64,000 nucleotides of DNA, taken from the NCBI RefSeq assembly GCF_013602415.1, contig NZ_WPAG02000002.1, forward strand, positions 496,001-560,000, given 5' to 3'. The stretch is from Rhodococcus sp. B50. GTDB taxonomy: Bacteria; Actinomycetota; Actinomycetes; Mycobacteriales; Mycobacteriaceae. The notes beneath the pieces are model-generated. The model saw nothing but the letters and a program-made list of their open reading frames with translations. It had not been told where the DNA came from and ran no database searches. A program made the position numbers and the translations under genes. Below are positions 20,032 through 28,938 of this stretch, one piece after another (the stretch's first letter is position 1; each line of letters opens with the position of its first letter).

Positions 20032-20496
20032 ATGCCGATCGCCGTGGGCGCCGAAGCCCCCGATTTCACTCTCAAGGACCAGAACAACCAGGAAGTGACG
20101 CTGTCGAGCTTCCGGGGCAGCAAGAACGTGCTCCTGGTCTTCTACCCGCTCGCCTTCACCGGCGTCTGCCAGGGCGAGCTGTGCGCCGTCCGCGACGACC
20201 TGCCCACTTTCGAGAACGACGACACCGCCATCCTCGCGGTCTCGGTCGGCCCGTCGCCGAGCCACAAGATCTGGGCGGCCGAGCAGGGCTACACCTTCCC
20301 GCTGCTGTCCGATTTCTGGCCGCACGGCGAGGTCGCGCAGGCCTACGGTGTGTTCAACGACAAGTTCGGGTTCGCCAACCGTGGCACGTTCGTCATCGAC
20401 AAGGACGGCATCGTGCAGTTCGCGGAGGAGAACCAGCCCGGAGAGCCCCGTGACCAGGGAGCTTGGGCCAGAGCGCTCGCCGCGCTAAAGTCCTGA
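20032..20496 (+). CDS. ahpE: AhpE-type peroxiredoxin
   Basis: 154 residues from ATG 20032. The peroxidatic site PLAFTGVCQGEL holds Cys46 (Thr43 and Arg nearby), matching mycobacterial AhpE (Cys45). It reduces hydroperoxides and peroxynitrite using mycothiol/mycoredoxin-1 in related organisms. A second Cys sits five residues on (Cys51). From memory that position is Asp in M. tuberculosis AhpE, while BCP-type peroxiredoxins use C-x4-C, so this protein may work as an atypical 2-Cys enzyme. Next to the DUF3052 gene, as in M. tuberculosis. Confidence 0.93.
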   Translation: MPIAVGAEAPDFTLKDQNNQEVTLSSFRGSKNVLLVFYPLAFTGVCQGELCAVRDDLPTFENDDTAILAVSVGPSPSHKIWAAEQGYTFPLLSDFWPHGEVAQAYGVFNDKFGFANRGTFVIDKDGIVQFAEENQPGEPRDQGAWARALAALKS

Positions 20497-20528
20497 TGCG
20501 AAGTCGGCGGCATCTACCGCCGTCTTTC

Positions 20529-20600
20529 GGGCGTGTAGCTCAGTGGTAGAGCTCTGGTTTTACACACCAGCGGTCGGGGGTTCGAAACCCTCCGCGCCCA
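20529..20600 (+). tRNA. tRNA-Val (anticodon TAC)
   Basis: The 72-nt cloverleaf is complete. The acceptor stem GGGCGTG pairs with CGCGCCC (one G-U pair) and the D-arm is GCTCAGTGGTAGAGC. The anticodon stem CTGGT/ACCAG carries the loop TTTACAC with anticodon TAC (20561-20563). The T-arm is GGGGGTTCGAAACCCTC. The discriminator is A; CCA is not encoded. Confidence 0.95.
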
Positions 20601-20622
20601 CAATCCTGTTTTCGCGATTCTG

Positions 20623-20655
20623 GTGGATCGAGCCCCGCCCAGCGGGGTCGGCTCC
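20623..20655 (-). terminator. Hairpin downstream of the DUF5655-like gene
   Basis: GTGGA...TCCAC (20623-20627 and 20651-20655) encloses CCCCGC / GCGGGG. It lies between the tRNA and the stop codon of the minus-strand gene. It may terminate that transcript or the tRNA. No T-run. Confidence 0.4.
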
Positions 20656-20704
20656 ACACAACTCCAGGTTCCGGCGTTTTCGTGCGGAAGGGAGTCGTGG
20701 GGCG

Positions 20705-21109
20705 TCAGTCGCGCGGTTCCGCCGCGGTGCGGTAGGCGACGTCCAGCAACTCCACGAAGTGGTCGTCGAGCTCGTCGACGGACGAGACGCTCAGCCGGTG
20801 CGTCGTCACCGGCCCCTTCTTCGGGAACGCCTCGCGCAGGGTCGCGTGGTGGATCCGCCGGGGGAGATCCAGGGCCACCTCGAGACGCGAGGCGTAGACG
20901 AACGCCGCCGCGAAGGGCAGAAGACCCCGCGACCAGGAGATCTCCGACGCGTGCACACGCTCGGAGACGTCGTCGCCGAGGCCGAGGATCAGGGCCCGCA
21001 CGTGCCGGAACACGTCGACGGCGACCGGATCCTTGTCGGCCAGGTAGTCGTCGACGGTCGTGTACATCGGGAGCTCCTCGAATCGGGGCAGGGTGGTCGG
21101 CTCGGTCAC
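20705..21109 (-). CDS. DUF5655-domain protein
   Basis: 134 residues from GTG 21109; the start codon overlaps the stop of the SURF1 gene (GTGA). The sequence YTTVDDYLADKDPVAVDVFRHVRALILGLGDDVSE followed by SWSRGLLPFAAAFVYASRLEVALDLPRR resembles DUF5655/DUF1801-type small alpha/beta domains that occur alone or attached to restriction-like proteins. Function unknown. Translational coupling with the SURF1 gene suggests joint expression but not necessarily joint function. Confidence 0.65.
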   Translation of the reverse strand: MTEPTTLPRFEELPMYTTVDDYLADKDPVAVDVFRHVRALILGLGDDVSERVHASEISWSRGLLPFAAAFVYASRLEVALDLPRRIHHATLREAFPKKGPVTTHRLSVSSVDELDDHFVELLDVAYRTAAEPRD

Positions 21110-21942
21110 CGCGGCCGGCCGTATCGATCGGCGAGCTTCTCGCTCGCGGTGCGTGGCACCGCTTCCACGGGAGCCCCGGCAGCGTCACCACCGGCCTCCG
21201 GGTTCTTTGCCTTCTTGCGCTCCCGCATCTCGGCCCACACGAAGTAGCCCAGACCGAGCGGAGCCATGATCCCGAACGCCAGCCACTGCAGGCCGTACGA
21301 CAGGTACGGACCGGAGTCGAGCTGGGGGAGGGGGATCATCCCGAGACCACCGGCCTGGTCGGCGTCGAGCTGCAGGTAGACGTCCTCGAGGTCGAGACCC
21401 GTCACGGCAGCGACCTGCGGGGCGTCGATGTAGTAGACCTGCTGGTAGCCGGCGTCGAAGAAGGGGTCCTTGCCGTCGACTGTTCCCTCGGACATCCGGA
21501 TTCGGGCGTCGAGCGTGACGGGGCCCGACGGCGCGGCCGGGATCTCGGGGATCTCGGTGCCGCGGACCGGCCGCACGTAACCGCGGTTGACGAGGATCGT
21601 TCCGCCGGAATCAAGTGCGAACGGGGTCAGCACCTCGTAGGCAGGCTGCGACTCGACGCTGCGCAACCGTACGAGCACATCCGACTCGGGCAGGTAGGAG
21701 CCCTGCGCGAGCACACGGCGCCATTCGTCCTCGATCGTCGGGCCGTCGCCGTCCAGCAGTTCGGCGACGGGAACCGGATCCTGCGCCATCGACGCAGCGA
21801 TACGACCGTTGCGGTCCTCGGTGCTCGTGTTCTTGCCGAGCTGCCACGGCGCGAGGACCGTGAAGCACGCATAGGCGAAACCGACGACCACCAGCGCCAG
21901 GACCAACCAGCTGGGGCGTAGGAGAAATGTCAATCGGCGCAC
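21106..21942 (-). CDS. SURF1-family cytochrome oxidase assembly protein
   Basis: 278 residues from GTG 21942. Two membrane segments, near residues 8-28 (PSWLVLALVVVGFAYACFTVLAPWQLG) and 220-240 (YLSYGLQWLAFGIMAPLGLGYFVW), enclose the extracytoplasmic domain with the family pattern ILVNRGYVRPVRG. SURF1 helps insert heme a into cytochrome oxidase. ctaC and ctaF lie 40 kb away in this window. The position beside ptpA copies Rv2235 next to Rv2234. The lysine-rich C-terminal tail ends in the cytoplasm. Confidence 0.9.
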   Translation of the reverse strand: MRRLTFLLRPSWLVLALVVVGFAYACFTVLAPWQLGKNTSTEDRNGRIAASMAQDPVPVAELLDGDGPTIEDEWRRVLAQGSYLPESDVLVRLRSVESQPAYEVLTPFALDSGGTILVNRGYVRPVRGTEIPEIPAAPSGPVTLDARIRMSEGTVDGKDPFFDAGYQQVYYIDAPQVAAVTGLDLEDVYLQLDADQAGGLGMIPLPQLDSGPYLSYGLQWLAFGIMAPLGLGYFVWAEMRERKKAKNPEAGGDAAGAPVEAVPRTASEKLADRYGRPR

Positions 21943-21970
21943 AGATCCACGGTAGCCGGTGAGGTGCGTC

Positions 21971-22441
21971 TCACCACTGTCGCACCCGCTCGAGCAGACC
22001 GGGAACCGCGGCTTCGATCTGCTCACGGACCTGCTCGAACTCGTTCAGGGAACCGTAGTACGGATCGGGCACCGAATCGTCGTCGGCGTCGGGATCGAAC
22101 GATCGCAGCAGTACACGGCGATCGGAGGGGACACCCAGCCGCGCCAGCGCCCGCTCGTGTGTGGTGGTCATGGCCACGACGAGGTCGGCGGACAGGTGTT
22201 CGGCCCCGAGCTTCGCGGCTCGGTGACCGGTGGGATAGCCGTGCCGCTGCAAGACCGCGTCGGTCCGCGGATCCGCCTCGGACCCGACATGCCAGCCGTG
22301 GGTGCCGGCGCTGCTGACGCGGACCCGGTCGTCGAGTCCTTCCCGGCGCAGATGTTCGGCGAAGATCTTCTCGGCCATGGGCGACCGGCAGATGTTGCCG
22401 GTGCACACGAAGGTGACGTGGAAACGGCCGTCAGCGCTCAC
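21971..22441 (-). CDS. ptpA: Low-molecular-weight protein tyrosine phosphatase PtpA
   Basis: 156 residues from GTG 22441. The P-loop CTGNICRS carries nucleophile Cys13 and Arg19, and the general acid is Asp126 in DPYYG. Tyr128 and Tyr129 match the residues of M. tuberculosis PtpA phosphorylated by PtkA. The start overlaps the end of the ptkA-like gene by 11 bp, so the pair is translated together. In M. tuberculosis PtpA is secreted and blocks phagosome maturation; in an environmental genus the partner is unknown. The phosphatase activity itself is well supported. Confidence 0.93.
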   Translation of the reverse strand: MSADGRFHVTFVCTGNICRSPMAEKIFAEHLRREGLDDRVRVSSAGTHGWHVGSEADPRTDAVLQRHGYPTGHRAAKLGAEHLSADLVVAMTTTHERALARLGVPSDRRVLLRSFDPDADDDSVPDPYYGSLNEFEQVREQIEAAVPGLLERVRQW

Positions 22442-23129
22442 CGGTGAGCACCTCGCGTAACTCCTCGACCGAGGCGGTCGTCCGCGCCGCCGCGCGACCT
22501 TCGGTCGGGGTTCCGTAACCCCACTCGACGAAGACCGTGGGGATACCGAAGCGTCCCGCACCGTGGATGTCGTGCTCGCGGTCGCCCACCATCACCACTC
22601 CCGTCGTGCCGCCGGCCGCGGTCTCCCGCGGATCGATTCCGAGGGCGGCGAGGCTGTGCGCGACGACCTCCCACTTGTGTCGCCGGGAGCCGTCGTCGCT
22701 GGCACCGCCGATGAACTCGAAGTATCCGGTCAGACCGAAGTGGTCGAGGATCCGCTCGGCGAACGCCTGGGACTTCGACGTCGCGACGGCCAGTCGGCTA
22801 CCGGCCCCACGTACTGCCTCGAGCGCCGATTCGATGCCGTCGAAGACCGCGTTCTCCGCCCATCCGGTGGCGGAGTAGTAATCCTTGTACGCGGCGAGCC
22901 CCGCAGCGACCTGCTCGTCGTCGAGTCCGAGCTCGTGCAGCGTGTCGCGCATGGGAGGTCCGAGCAGCCACTGCAGGTCGCCGTCGGGTGCCTCGAAACC
23001 GGTCGTCTCGGCGGCGTGGAGGAATCCGTTGATCACCCCGGTCGCGGAATCGGTGAGCGTCCCGTCCAGATCGAACAGGACGACGGGAGCGGGGAGCACG
23101 AGCGGCTGGGTGGTGGCGAGAGCGGTCAC
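22431..23129 (-). CDS. ptkA: HAD-superfamily hydrolase, PtkA/Gph-like
   Basis: 232 residues from GTG 23129. HAD motif I is VLFDLDGTLTDS (Asp20, Asp22). A cap domain follows, then motif II TSKS, a Lys in motif III and motif IV GDREHDIHGA. The gene sits directly upstream of and overlapping ptpA, exactly where M. tuberculosis has PtkA (Rv2232), a HAD protein described as a tyrosine kinase for PtpA. From memory PtkA has a disordered N-terminal extension of about 60 residues that is absent here. A simple phosphoglycolate-phosphatase role is the alternative. Confidence 0.8.
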   Translation of the reverse strand: MTALATTQPLVLPAPVVLFDLDGTLTDSATGVINGFLHAAETTGFEAPDGDLQWLLGPPMRDTLHELGLDDEQVAAGLAAYKDYYSATGWAENAVFDGIESALEAVRGAGSRLAVATSKSQAFAERILDHFGLTGYFEFIGGASDDGSRRHKWEVVAHSLAALGIDPRETAAGGTTGVVMVGDREHDIHGAGRFGIPTVFVEWGYGTPTEGRAAARTTASVEELREVLTGER

Positions 23130-23210
23130 CGGCCCATTCTCCCCGTTCGTCCGGTGTCCCGCCGCGTAGGGTCGTGCGCGTAGGAGAGAGCGGATCAGCT
23201 GGAGGTGGAC

Positions 23211-24353
23211 GTGACGGCGGCGACGCTGCGTGAGGTGATCGACGTTCTGGAGACGGCCTACCCGCCGTCCCTCGCGGAGAGCTGGGACTCGGTGGGACTG
23301 GTCGCCGGCGACCCCGACGAGCCGGTGCGCAAGGTGCTGCTGGCGGTGGACGCCACCGCGGCGGTCGTCGACGAGGCACTCGAGTGGGGTGCGCAGCTGC
23401 TGCTCGTGCACCATCCGTTGTTGCTCCGCGGCGTGGACACCGTGGGCGCACACACCCCCAAGGGCGCGTTGATCCACCGCCTCATCCGCGGCGGTTGCGC
23501 TCTGTTCACCGCGCACACCAACGCCGACCGGGCGAACCCCGGTGTCTCGGACGCGCTTGCCGGGGCGCTGGGCCTGACCGGGTTGCGACCGCTCGAGGCA
23601 AAGCCCGAACCCGCGACCGACAAGTGGGTCGTCATGGTGCCGGCCGACGCCGCCGACACGGTGCGCGCAGGCCTGTTCGCGGTGGGTGCGGGTGCCTTGG
23701 GCAACTACCGCGAATGCTGCTGGACCACCTCGGGGACCGGCCAGTTCCGTCCCGTCGACGGCGCCGACCCCGCGATCGGTTCGGTCGGCGACCTCGAACG
23801 CGTCCCCGAGGACCGGATCGAGGTGATCGCGCCGCGCCGGTCGCGGGCGGCGGTGCTCGCGGCGCTGCGCGAGGCGCACCCCTACGAGGAGCCGGCCTTC
23901 GACATTCTCGAACTCGCCGACCTGCCGAGCGATCGTGGTCTGGGGCGGGTGGGGGAGCTGCCGCAGAGCCGTACGCTCCGCGAGTTCACCGAGGATGTCG
24001 CCGCCGCGCTGCCGGCCACCGAATGGGGTGTGCGCGGAGCGGGCGATCCCGACCGGCCTGTGCGGACCGTGGCCGTGTGCGGCGGATCCGGCGACTCGTT
24101 CCTCGGTCTCGCCGCCGCACAGGGCGTCGACGTCTACGTCACTGCCGACCTGCGGCACCATCCCGCGGACGAGCATCTGCGCGCGGGAGGTCCTGCGCTG
24201 GTGGACGTCGCCCACTGGGCGAGCGAGTACCCGTGGTGCGCGCAGGCTCGCGACGTCCTGGACGGGGCGTTCGCCGGCCGGGACGGCTGGCATGCGCGGG
24301 TCAGCGAGTTGCGCACCGATCCCTGGACCACCGCGGCGGGCGCGGTACGGTAA
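23211..24353 (+). CDS. NIF3-like dinuclear metal-centre protein
   Basis: 380 residues from GTG 23211, chosen because GGAGG lies 5 bases before it; a GTG six bases earlier would be too close. The N-terminal [14 protein letters not shown] supplies the metal-binding His pair. The inserted middle segment and the C-terminal [12 protein letters not shown] complete the NIF3/YbgI fold (GTP cyclohydrolase I type 2 related). The protein forms hexameric toroids in relatives, with unknown substrate. It opens a conserved three-gene unit with a zinc-ribbon protein and the RNase H fusion (Rv2230c-Rv2229c-Rv2228c). Confidence 0.9.
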   Translation: MTAATLREVIDVLETAYPPSLAESWDSVGLVAGDPDEPVRKVLLAVDATAAVVDEALEWGAQLLLVHHPLLLRGVDTVGAHTPKGALIHRLIRGGCALFTAHTNADRANPGVSDALAGALGLTGLRPLEAKPEPATDKWVVMVPADAADTVRAGLFAVGAGALGNYRECCWTTSGTGQFRPVDGADPAIGSVGDLERVPEDRIEVIAPRRSRAAVLAALREAHPYEEPAFDILELADLPSDRGLGRVGELPQSRTLREFTEDVAAALPATEWGVRGAGDPDRPVRTVAVCGGSGDSFLGLAAAQGVDVYVTADLRHHPADEHLRAGGPALVDVAHWASEYPWCAQARDVLDGAFAGRDGWHARVSELRTDPWTTAAGAVR

Positions 24354-24427
24354 TCAGCTACGACACGTCCCGCGTGGCAGCCGACTCCCGGCCCGCCGAC
24401 ACACCATCGAAAGCAGGAACCACCCGA

Positions 24428-25165
24428 GTGAACGTCGAACCCACCGTGCAGGCCAAGCTGTTGTCTCTCGCCGCCGTGGACGCAGAGCTGAACCGCCTCG
24501 CGCATCGCCGTCGGACACTGCCCGAACAGCAGGAGGTGGACCGCCTGCAGGCCGAGCGCAACGCCCGCAAGGATGCCGCGGTGGCCGTCGAGATCATCCT
24601 CGACGACCTCGACCGGGACATCCGGAAGCTCGAGGGCGAGATCGAGGCCGTGCGCCTGCGTGCAGACCGCGACCGGTCGCTGCTCGAGAGCGGCTCGGTG
24701 GGATCGAAGCAGCTCACCGAACTGCAGCACGAACTCACCAGCCTCGAACGTCGCCAGGCGGCACTCGAGGACGATCTGCTCGACGTCATGGAGCGGCGGG
24801 AGGCGTCGAAGGCCGACCACGACCATGCCGGCGCGCAGGTGTCGCAGGTCGACGACCAGCTCGGCGACGCCGTCCGGGCCCGCGACGAGGCCATTGCCGA
24901 CATCGAGGTGGCCGAGCAGCGGTGCCGCAGCGATCGTGAGGCGCTGCTCGCGGTGTTCCCCGCCGAATTGGTGACGGTCTACGAGAAGCAGCGCGAGAAG
25001 TCCGGCATCGGCGCCGCGCTGCTGCAGGGCCGCCGCTGCGGCGCGTGCCGCCTCGAGATCGACCGCGGTGAGATCGCCCGGATCGCGGCCGCTCCCGCGG
25101 ATCTGCTGGTCCGGTGCCCCGAGTGCGACGCGATCATGGTCCGCACCAAGGAATCCGGCCTGTGA
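24428..25165 (+). CDS. C4-type zinc-ribbon coiled-coil protein
   Basis: 245 residues from GTG 24428. Residues 1-180 form a long coiled coil rich in Leu, Glu and Arg (for example ELQHELTSLERRQAALEDDLLDVMERREASK). The C-terminus holds a zinc ribbon CGACRLEI...CPECD. This is the Rv2229c family (zf-RING_7), often called CdsZ-like. It may bind nucleic acid or act as an adaptor. Its stop overlaps the start of the RNase H fusion gene (GTGA), giving strict translational coupling. Function unproven. Confidence 0.9.
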   Translation: MNVEPTVQAKLLSLAAVDAELNRLAHRRRTLPEQQEVDRLQAERNARKDAAVAVEIILDDLDRDIRKLEGEIEAVRLRADRDRSLLESGSVGSKQLTELQHELTSLERRQAALEDDLLDVMERREASKADHDHAGAQVSQVDDQLGDAVRARDEAIADIEVAEQRCRSDREALLAVFPAELVTVYEKQREKSGIGAALLQGRRCGACRLEIDRGEIARIAAAPADLLVRCPECDAIMVRTKESGL

Positions 25166-26322
25166 CGACGGTCGTCGTCGAAGCGGACGGCGGTTCGCGC
25201 GGGAATCCCGGTCCTGCCGGTTACGGTGCCGTGGTCTTCGATGCCGATCACCGGACCGTCCTCGCCGAACGGCAGGCGAGCATCGGGCGCGCGACGAACA
25301 ACGTCGCCGAGTACAAGGGTCTGATCGCCGGTCTCACCGCCGCCGTCGAACTCGGCGCCGACGAGGTGCACGTCCGCATGGATTCCAAGCTCGTCGTCGA
25401 GCAGATGAGCGGCCGGTGGCAGGTCAAGCATGCCGACATGATCCCGCTGGCCGCACAGGCGCGTGAGCTGGCCGGCCGCTTCCGCAGCGTCGACTTCACG
25501 TGGATCCCGCGTGCGGAGAACGCCTACGCCGACCGGTTGGCCAATGCTGCGATGGACGCGGCGGCCGAAGCGCTGCTGGATGTCGCATCCGACACCGTGG
25601 CGCGGGCGGTGCCGCCGTCGAGTGCGAAGACCGAGAACGTCACGACCCCCCCGGTCGTGCCCGTGCCCGATCCGGCTGTTCCGGCCTCACCCGGCTGGAC
25701 CGGTGCGGTCGGGTCGCCGAGCCGTCTGCTGCTGTTGCGCCATGGGCAGACCTCGTTGTCGGTCGAGCGTCGCTATTCGGGGCGGGGCAACCCGGAGTTG
25801 ACCGAACTCGGTCGTGGCCAGGCGGTCGCCGCGGCCCGGCGCCTCGGTGCCCGCGGGGGCATCACTGCCGTCCTGTCGTCACCGCTGGGGCGCGCGCGGG
25901 AGACGGCCGCCGCGGCCGCCGACGCCCTCGACCTCCCGGTGACGGTGCACGACGGGCTCATCGAGACGGATTTCGGCGACTGGGAGGGTCTCACCTTCGC
26001 AGAGGCTGCGCGTCGCGATCCCGAACTGCACCGGCGCTGGCTCGGCGACACCTCCGTGCGACCTCCGAACGGCGAGAGTTTCGACGAGGTGGCCAAGCGG
26101 ATCGCCTCGGTGCGCGACGACCTGCTGACCGACTACGCCGGCTCGACCGTGCTGATCGTCTCGCACGTCACGCCCATCAAGACGTTCCTGCAGATGGCGC
26201 TCGAGTCGGGCCCGTCGCTGCTGTACCGCCTGCACCTGGATCTCGCGTCGCTCAGCATCGCCGAGTTCTACGCGGACGGCGGGTCGTCGGTGCGGCTCGT
26301 CAACGACACCTCGCACCTGTGA
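25162..26322 (+). CDS. Bifunctional RNase H (type I) / acid phosphatase (histidine phosphatase) fusion
   Basis: 386 residues from GTG 25162. The N-terminal 135 residues are an RNase HI domain: EADGGSRGNPGP (Asp), TNNVAEYKGL (Glu), RMDSKLVVEQM (Asp) and ENAYADRLANAA (Asp). A Pro/Val linker follows. The C-terminal 200 residues are a phosphoglycerate-mutase-like phosphatase: LLLRHGQTSLS, SSPLGRARET and the His of SHVTPIKTF. Rv2228c has the same architecture and combines RNase H with alpha-ribazole-type phosphatase activity. It probably removes RNA-DNA hybrids and also dephosphorylates a cobamide precursor or another small molecule. Confidence 0.95.
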   Translation: MTTVVVEADGGSRGNPGPAGYGAVVFDADHRTVLAERQASIGRATNNVAEYKGLIAGLTAAVELGADEVHVRMDSKLVVEQMSGRWQVKHADMIPLAAQARELAGRFRSVDFTWIPRAENAYADRLANAAMDAAAEALLDVASDTVARAVPPSSAKTENVTTPPVVPVPDPAVPASPGWTGAVGSPSRLLLLRHGQTSLSVERRYSGRGNPELTELGRGQAVAAARRLGARGGITAVLSSPLGRARETAAAAADALDLPVTVHDGLIETDFGDWEGLTFAEAARRDPELHRRWLGDTSVRPPNGESFDEVAKRIASVRDDLLTDYAGSTVLIVSHVTPIKTFLQMALESGPSLLYRLHLDLASLSIAEFYADGGSSVRLVNDTSHL

Positions 26323-26346
26323 ACCGGTAGCGGTCGCGAAACGAAA

Positions 26347-26389
26347 AGTGGCCGCGCAGACATGTCGGGGGGTTGTCTGCGCGGCCACT
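26347..26389. terminator. Bidirectional terminator RNase H fusion / lipase
   Basis: A 16-bp perfect stem (AGTGGCCGCGCAGACA and its complement at 26374-26389) has an 11-base loop. On the minus strand it is followed by TTTCGTTTCG, a fair U-rich tail for the lipase transcript. It also sits 24 bp after the plus-strand stop. Confidence 0.85.
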
Positions 26390-26455
26390 CACCAGGTCTA
26401 TCTGTCGGCGGACCGACGGCGTTACACAGTTGTCGGGGAATCTTTCGGCGGGATG

Positions 26456-27700
26456 TCAGGCGGTGCAGCCGGACTGGGATTCCCGGCCGGAGAATCGCTG
26501 ATCGAGCCAGTCGAGGCCTTCGACGACGGCCGGGAACATGCCGATCAGGTGGCCCGTCCCGGTCTTCGTCAGGACGGGTCCGACGTCGTAGCGGCGGTAG
26601 GTGACGTCGGCGCCGTCCGCGCACCACTTGTCGACCATCGTGTCGACACCCTGGACGAGCACGAAGTCGTCGCCCGTGCTCTGCGCGACGAAGACAGGCA
26701 TCGACGGGGTGCGGTTGCCGAGTTGCTGCTCGGCGACCAGCGACGCCCACGGCTCGTCGCCGAGGTGCTCGGCGATGGGTCGTCCGTCGATCGTGTACGA
26801 CGAGGTCTGCCCGAACGGATTCAGTGCGACCGCGTCGAAGACACAGGCCGTCTCGGCGCGACGCAGGACGTCGAGTCCGGCGGGATTGAACGCCGCCAGC
26901 AGTGACGGGGTGTGCTCGGGATAGGCCGCGATGAAACCGTCGACGACCCAGCCGATCCCGCTGGAGAGCAGGGAGCCGTCGCCGGCCACGGCGAGATCGC
27001 CCAGGTCGGCGGGCGGTGAGCCGGCCACGGCGCCGACCACCGACAATTCGGGTGCGTACGTCGCGGCGAGTTCGGCGGCCGATGCCGACGCCATCCCGCC
27101 TTGCGAATATCCCCAGAACGCGATCGGGCCGTCGGCGTCGAGACCGAGATCGGCGAGCGAGCGGGTGGCGCGCGCGAGGTCGAGCATCGCCCGTCCCTGC
27201 GACTCGCGGTTGAGATAGGGATGCACGCCGGGTGTGCCGAGCCCTTCGTAGTCGGTGACTGCGACGGCGTAGCCGGCCGCGAGCATCGGACCGATGTGGA
27301 TGTACTCGTACTCCTGGCCGAAGGTCATGAGCTTCGACGGTGCGCACTGGTCGCCCATGCCCTGCGTACCCGGGCCCAGCACGACAGTGGGCCGGGGCCC
27401 GGGGCCGCTCCACGGTTGCGATGGGACGAGCACGGTGCCGACGGTGGCGACCGGCCCTCCGGTGGCGTTCGTGCTGCGGTACATCACGCGGGTGACGGTC
27501 GCGTCGAGGACTGCCGGGGTGTTCGGGACGACCGCCGCGACCGACGGCGCGGTGCGCAGGACGTCGCCGAGAGGAGCCGCCTCGAACGCAGGCGGGGGCG
27601 CGTAGAAGTCGGTGTCCGAGTCGGCGTTCGCCACCGTCGGTGTGGTCGCGAGGAGCGCGGCCGCGGCAATCGAGGCGAATACTCCCGTGCGTCTGCGCAT
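26456..27700 (-). CDS. Secreted lipase (LIP-family alpha/beta hydrolase)
   Basis: 414 residues from ATG 27700. A Sec signal peptide covers residues 1-27 (MRRRTGVFASIAAAALLATTPTVANA). The nucleophile elbow is WGYSQGGMASAS near residue 198. GPGTQGMGDQCAP near residue 108 forms the oxyanion region, and the C-terminal GTGHLIG segment carries the catalytic His. Fungal-type secretory lipases and their actinobacterial relatives share this layout. It would hydrolyse extracellular acylglycerols. A clear terminator follows. The nearest neighbour on the same strand, DUF1697, is on a separate transcript. Confidence 0.88.
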   Translation of the reverse strand: MRRRTGVFASIAAAALLATTPTVANADSDTDFYAPPPAFEAAPLGDVLRTAPSVAAVVPNTPAVLDATVTRVMYRSTNATGGPVATVGTVLVPSQPWSGPGPRPTVVLGPGTQGMGDQCAPSKLMTFGQEYEYIHIGPMLAAGYAVAVTDYEGLGTPGVHPYLNRESQGRAMLDLARATRSLADLGLDADGPIAFWGYSQGGMASASAAELAATYAPELSVVGAVAGSPPADLGDLAVAGDGSLLSSGIGWVVDGFIAAYPEHTPSLLAAFNPAGLDVLRRAETACVFDAVALNPFGQTSSYTIDGRPIAEHLGDEPWASLVAEQQLGNRTPSMPVFVAQSTGDDFVLVQGVDTMVDKWCADGADVTYRRYDVGPVLTKTGTGHLIGMFPAVVEGLDWLDQRFSGRESQSGCTA

Positions 27701-27773
27701 CCTGGACCTTCCGAACGGAACGAACGTCGAGGAGGGACGCTACCTGCAGGCTGTACGCAGGCGCAATGGATCC

Positions 27774-27792
27774 GCCCGCCGAATCGGCGGGC
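27774..27792 (-). terminator. Terminator downstream of the DUF1697 gene
   Basis: GCCCGCCG-AAT-CGGCGGGC gives an 8-bp stem 15 bases past the stop of the minus-strand DUF1697 gene. No U-run. Confidence 0.55.
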
Positions 27793-27807
27793 CGGCGACC
27801 TGCCCCG

Positions 27808-28329
27808 TCAGATCAGTCGCCGCAGCGTGTTGAGGTTCCGGACGGTCGTCGTCGCCTTGTTGCGGGCCGAACCCGACTGCTTCCCGACGGCACTGTCGAG
27901 TGTCGAGCCCTTCACGACCTGCCAGTAGAGGACGCCTTCGCCCACCTCGATGCATTCGAGGTCCGGATCGAGATCGTCCGACAGGGCGGCGAGCGGTTCG
28001 AGTACGGCGGGATCGGAGACGAACACGGCGTACGAATGCCGGTCGGTACGTGTGTGGTCGAAGGGATACGCCTCGACGACCCGTGTGAGAGCGGACTGCT
28101 CGAGGACGAACGTGTAGGCCTCGTAACCGAACCGCTCGGTCAGCGCGGCCTCGATCCGGGCCTTCGCGGTGGCGGGGTCGTCATCGGCGTCGAAGAGAAC
28201 GTTGCCGGAGGCGAGCACGGTGCGTACGTTCTCGAAGCCGAGAGCGTCGAAGACCTCCTTCAGATCGGCCATCCGGATCCGGACGCCGCCGACGTTGATT
28301 CCGCGCAGCAGGGCCACGAGTCGCGTCAT
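27808..28329 (-). CDS. DUF1697 domain-containing protein
   Basis: 173 residues from ATG 28329, the start that gives the family N-terminus MTRLVALLRGINVGG. Other conserved stretches are FENVRTVLASGNVLFDA and the C-terminal TTVRNLNTLRRL. DUF1697 proteins are small, widely distributed and of unknown function; the fold is ferredoxin-like and repeated. The gene is divergent from rnpB; only about 50 bp separate them. Confidence 0.88.
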   Translation of the reverse strand: MTRLVALLRGINVGGVRIRMADLKEVFDALGFENVRTVLASGNVLFDADDDPATAKARIEAALTERFGYEAYTFVLEQSALTRVVEAYPFDHTRTDRHSYAVFVSDPAVLEPLAALSDDLDPDLECIEVGEGVLYWQVVKGSTLDSAVGKQSGSARNKATTTVRNLNTLRRLI

Positions 28330-28376
28330 AGGGGCACCGTAGTTGGCGGCGCCGACACCGCGCGGGATAGTCTGGT

Positions 28377-28797
<421 letters not shown>

Positions 28798-28833
28798 GCG
28801 GCTCCCGATCCCTCCGCGTGGCTACCGGTCGGA

Positions 28834-28926
28834 TCAGATCGGATCGATGACCAGCAGGTGCGCCCAGTACGAGGCCGCTTCCGGACCAAGCCAGGGCAGC
28901 AACGCGTCGTAGAGGATGTAGGACAT
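28834..28926 (-). CDS. Candidate 30-residue small protein beside rnpB
   Basis: An ATG at 28926 follows AAGGAG with a 6-base spacer (AAGGAGCACGCAATG), one of the best ribosome sites in the window. The ORF encodes 30 residues starting MSYILYDALLPWLG and ending HLLVIDPI, hydrophobic with two Trp. No match is recognised. It lies in the 260-bp gap between rnpB and the SPOR-like gene. A tandem 23-bp repeat precedes its ribosome site. Chance ORF or short leader peptide are the alternatives. Confidence 0.4.
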   Translation of the reverse strand: MSYILYDALLPWLGPEAASYWAHLLVIDPI

Positions 28927-28938
28927 TGCGTGCTCCTT

